DNA from: Arsukibacterium sp.
Lineage (GTDB): Bacteria; Pseudomonadota; Gammaproteobacteria; Enterobacterales; Alteromonadaceae
Reading direction: 5' to 3'
DNA: 64,000 bases
NCBI RefSeq assembly: GCF_018402695.1
Contig: NZ_JAGYIM010000016.1
Span: forward strand, 248,001-312,000
Part shown: positions 63,095 to 64,000 of the stretch, piece after piece
Layout of the letters: every line of letters begins with the position of its first letter
Numbering within the stretch: the first letter of the stretch is position 1
Program-made: the position numbers and the translations under genes
The notes under the pieces: generated by a model
What the model was told of the DNA's origin: nothing
The model's database searches: none
What the model saw: the letters and a program-made list of their open reading frames with translations, nothing else

Positions 63095-63442
63095 TTACCT
63101 GCTGTCTGGTGTTGCCGCTGCATAAATCCAGCACTCAGTACCGGATTTTAAACAGGCGTTAAGTCGGGTATAGGCATCGACTTCATAATCGTCGGCTTGT
63201 GCCAGTTCAGCGTCAGTCAGTTCAAATACGGTGCCAGCAATTTCATCATTTAGATTACCGGTAAAGCGCAATATAGGATGTATGGCTTTGCCACTTTCGC
63301 GCAGCACCCGCTCATCAGTAATTTCTACTTCACCGACCACATAGCCCTGCAGAATATCTTTGCTACCTGACAATTCACGGCCAAAGTTAGCCAGCTGGAC
63401 ATTGTTTTGCTGCAAGGTGCCGTAGGAAAAGAGTTTAGGCAT
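63095..63442 (-). CDS. Gamma-glutamylcyclotransferase (AIG2-like) family protein
   Basis: A small cytoplasmic fold of 115 residues. It starts with LFSYGTLQQNNVQ, the substrate-binding YGTL motif, and has the candidate catalytic Glu in ADDYEVDAYTRL. Family members act on gamma-glutamyl amines or glutathione-derived peptides; the actual substrate is unknown. The motif CWIYAA ends the domain. It lies three bases after the small lipoprotein gene and five before the DUF2784 start. Confidence 0.88.
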   Translation of the reverse strand: MPKLFSYGTLQQNNVQLANFGRELSGSKDILQGYVVGEVEITDERVLRESGKAIHPILRFTGNLNDEIAGTVFELTDAELAQADDYEVDAYTRLNACLKSGTECWIYAAATPDSR

Positions 63443-63445
63443 TGA

Positions 63446-63700
63446 TTATTCCGGCTCTTCGGACTTAAACAACCTGAGAAAACCTTGCAGGCCAATGTTC
63501 AGAATGCCGGCAATAGAGTCTTCCTTTTTAAGGCGGGTGTCAGTATTACCATGCTGATGACGGTGTTGCTGCCGGTGCTCGGCATTACTAACAGTGCCAT
63601 CGGCAAAATCGTCCGCTGCCTGCTTTACGTTGTTACTGGCGCAACCTGTTGTCATCACGGCAAATAGTGCCACCAACATTAATTTGGTGCTCTGCTGCAT
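63446..63700 (-). CDS. Small lipoprotein
   Basis: An 84-residue product with a signal peptide and lipobox (MTTGCASN). The mature part is polar, with a His-rich stretch (EHRQQHRHQHGN), and ends acidic (FKSEEPE). Family unknown; the His-rich stretch could bind metal, but this is weak. AAGGAAG precedes the ATG. First gene of the minus-strand group ending at 62087. Confidence 0.65.
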   Translation of the reverse strand: MQQSTKLMLVALFAVMTTGCASNNVKQAADDFADGTVSNAEHRQQHRHQHGNTDTRLKKEDSIAGILNIGLQGFLRLFKSEEPE

Positions 63701-63777
63701 GCTGCTTCCTTGTTATTGTAAAAGCTGAGTCTTATCTGGTTTATGATATATAACTGTTAAAGATTTGGCCAGGACAT

Positions 63778-63815
63778 TAAAAAAGCGCACCAACTGACAA
63801 TTGAAGTGCGCTTTT
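63778..63815 (-). terminator. Terminator of leuD
   Basis: AAAAGCGCAC pairs with GTGCGCTTTT (10 bp) across a 15-base loop, and the minus strand continues in T residues. It lies 20 bases past the leuD stop codon. Confidence 0.8.
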
Positions 63816-63834
63816 AATATACCATATTGTTGTG

Positions 63835-64000
63835 CTAACCCAGCCAGGGCTGGCTGGCTTTGCGGCTTTGCTCAAAGTCAGTAATTTGTGAGTTAAGCTG
63901 CTCGCTGCTGCCAATAAAATCCAGCCCCGATAGCAGGCGCTGTTTTATATCAGCATCGATATTAAAGCCCAGTGCGGCATTATTACCAAACAATATTTCC
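63835..64000 (-). CDS. leuD: 3-isopropylmalate dehydratase small subunit LeuD, C-terminal part
   Basis: Only the last 54 or so codons are in the window; the gene runs off the right edge. The translated end reads FNIDADIKQRLLSGLDFIGS, then SEQLNSQITDFEQSRKA and SQPWLG, which matches the LeuD C-terminus (FxVDxxxxxxLLxGLDxIGLT in E. coli). LeuCD isomerises 2-isopropylmalate to 3-isopropylmalate in leucine synthesis. The stop is TAG at 63835-63837. Confidence 0.85.
   Translation of the reverse strand, partial: EILFGNNAALGFNIDADIKQRLLSGLDFIGSSEQLNSQITDFEQSRKASQPWLG

Overview
The window reads as chromosome of a free-living Gram-negative gammaproteobacterium, most like the Rheinheimera/Alishewanella/Alteromonadales group. 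The evidence is inference from gene families: an outer-membrane MipA/OmpV protein, many lipoproteins and secreted hydrolases, RlmF, Ohr/OhrR, LeuD, YigZ, a RIO1-like kinase and a TRIC channel. No rRNA, tRNA, integrase, transposase or CRISPR array was seen.

Layout. (1) 0.1-31.3 kb is mostly ordinary chromosome on both strands: secreted degradative enzymes (GH13 amylase, M28 peptidase, endonuclease I, amidohydrolase, S41 proteases, PHB-depolymerase-like esterase, PQQ sugar dehydrogenase, S1 protease with a PEP-CTERM-like tail). Among them are a Crp/Fnr regulator, the ohr/ohrR peroxide pair, rlmF, a CadC-like membrane regulator with TPRs, a RIO kinase, and small envelope proteins. A cysteine-amidase-like gene at 23.5-24.0 kb overlaps a gene for a secreted partner and looks like an effector/immunity pair. 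(2) 31.4-32.6 kb holds mipA between two related palindromic elements. (3) 32.8-46.9 kb is the accessory block: a minus-strand run encoding an LRR-Roc-COR-TIR protein, a 1828-residue protein with two alpha/beta hydrolases and a CHAT protease, a TIR-NB-ARC protein whose TPR tail is broken by many frameshifts, and a further TIR protein. A near-consensus promoter with a palindrome over its -35 stands at the head of the run. (4) 46.9-53.3 kb is a four-gene operon with every junction overlapping by one base: an SMC ATPase, an MksE-like protein, an MksF-like kleisin and a TOPRIM protein. This is a Wadjet/MksBEFG-type anti-plasmid system in an unusual gene order. (5) 53.4-64 kb returns to ordinary genes: yigZ, two tandem S41 paralogues, DUF418 and TRIC membrane proteins, a uracil-DNA-glycosylase-family protein, small envelope genes and the 3' end of leuD.

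Taken together, 32.8-53.3 kb looks like a defence island. The Mks/Wadjet operon would act on invading circular DNA. The TIR/Roco/CHAT/hydrolase cluster looks like an NLR-type immune module that could combine NAD+ depletion, proteolysis and lipid or ester hydrolysis. The domain calls rest on motifs seen in the sequence; the joint function is inference. The broken TPR tail is either real decay or assembly/polishing error in a repeat array, and settling this decides whether the module is intact.
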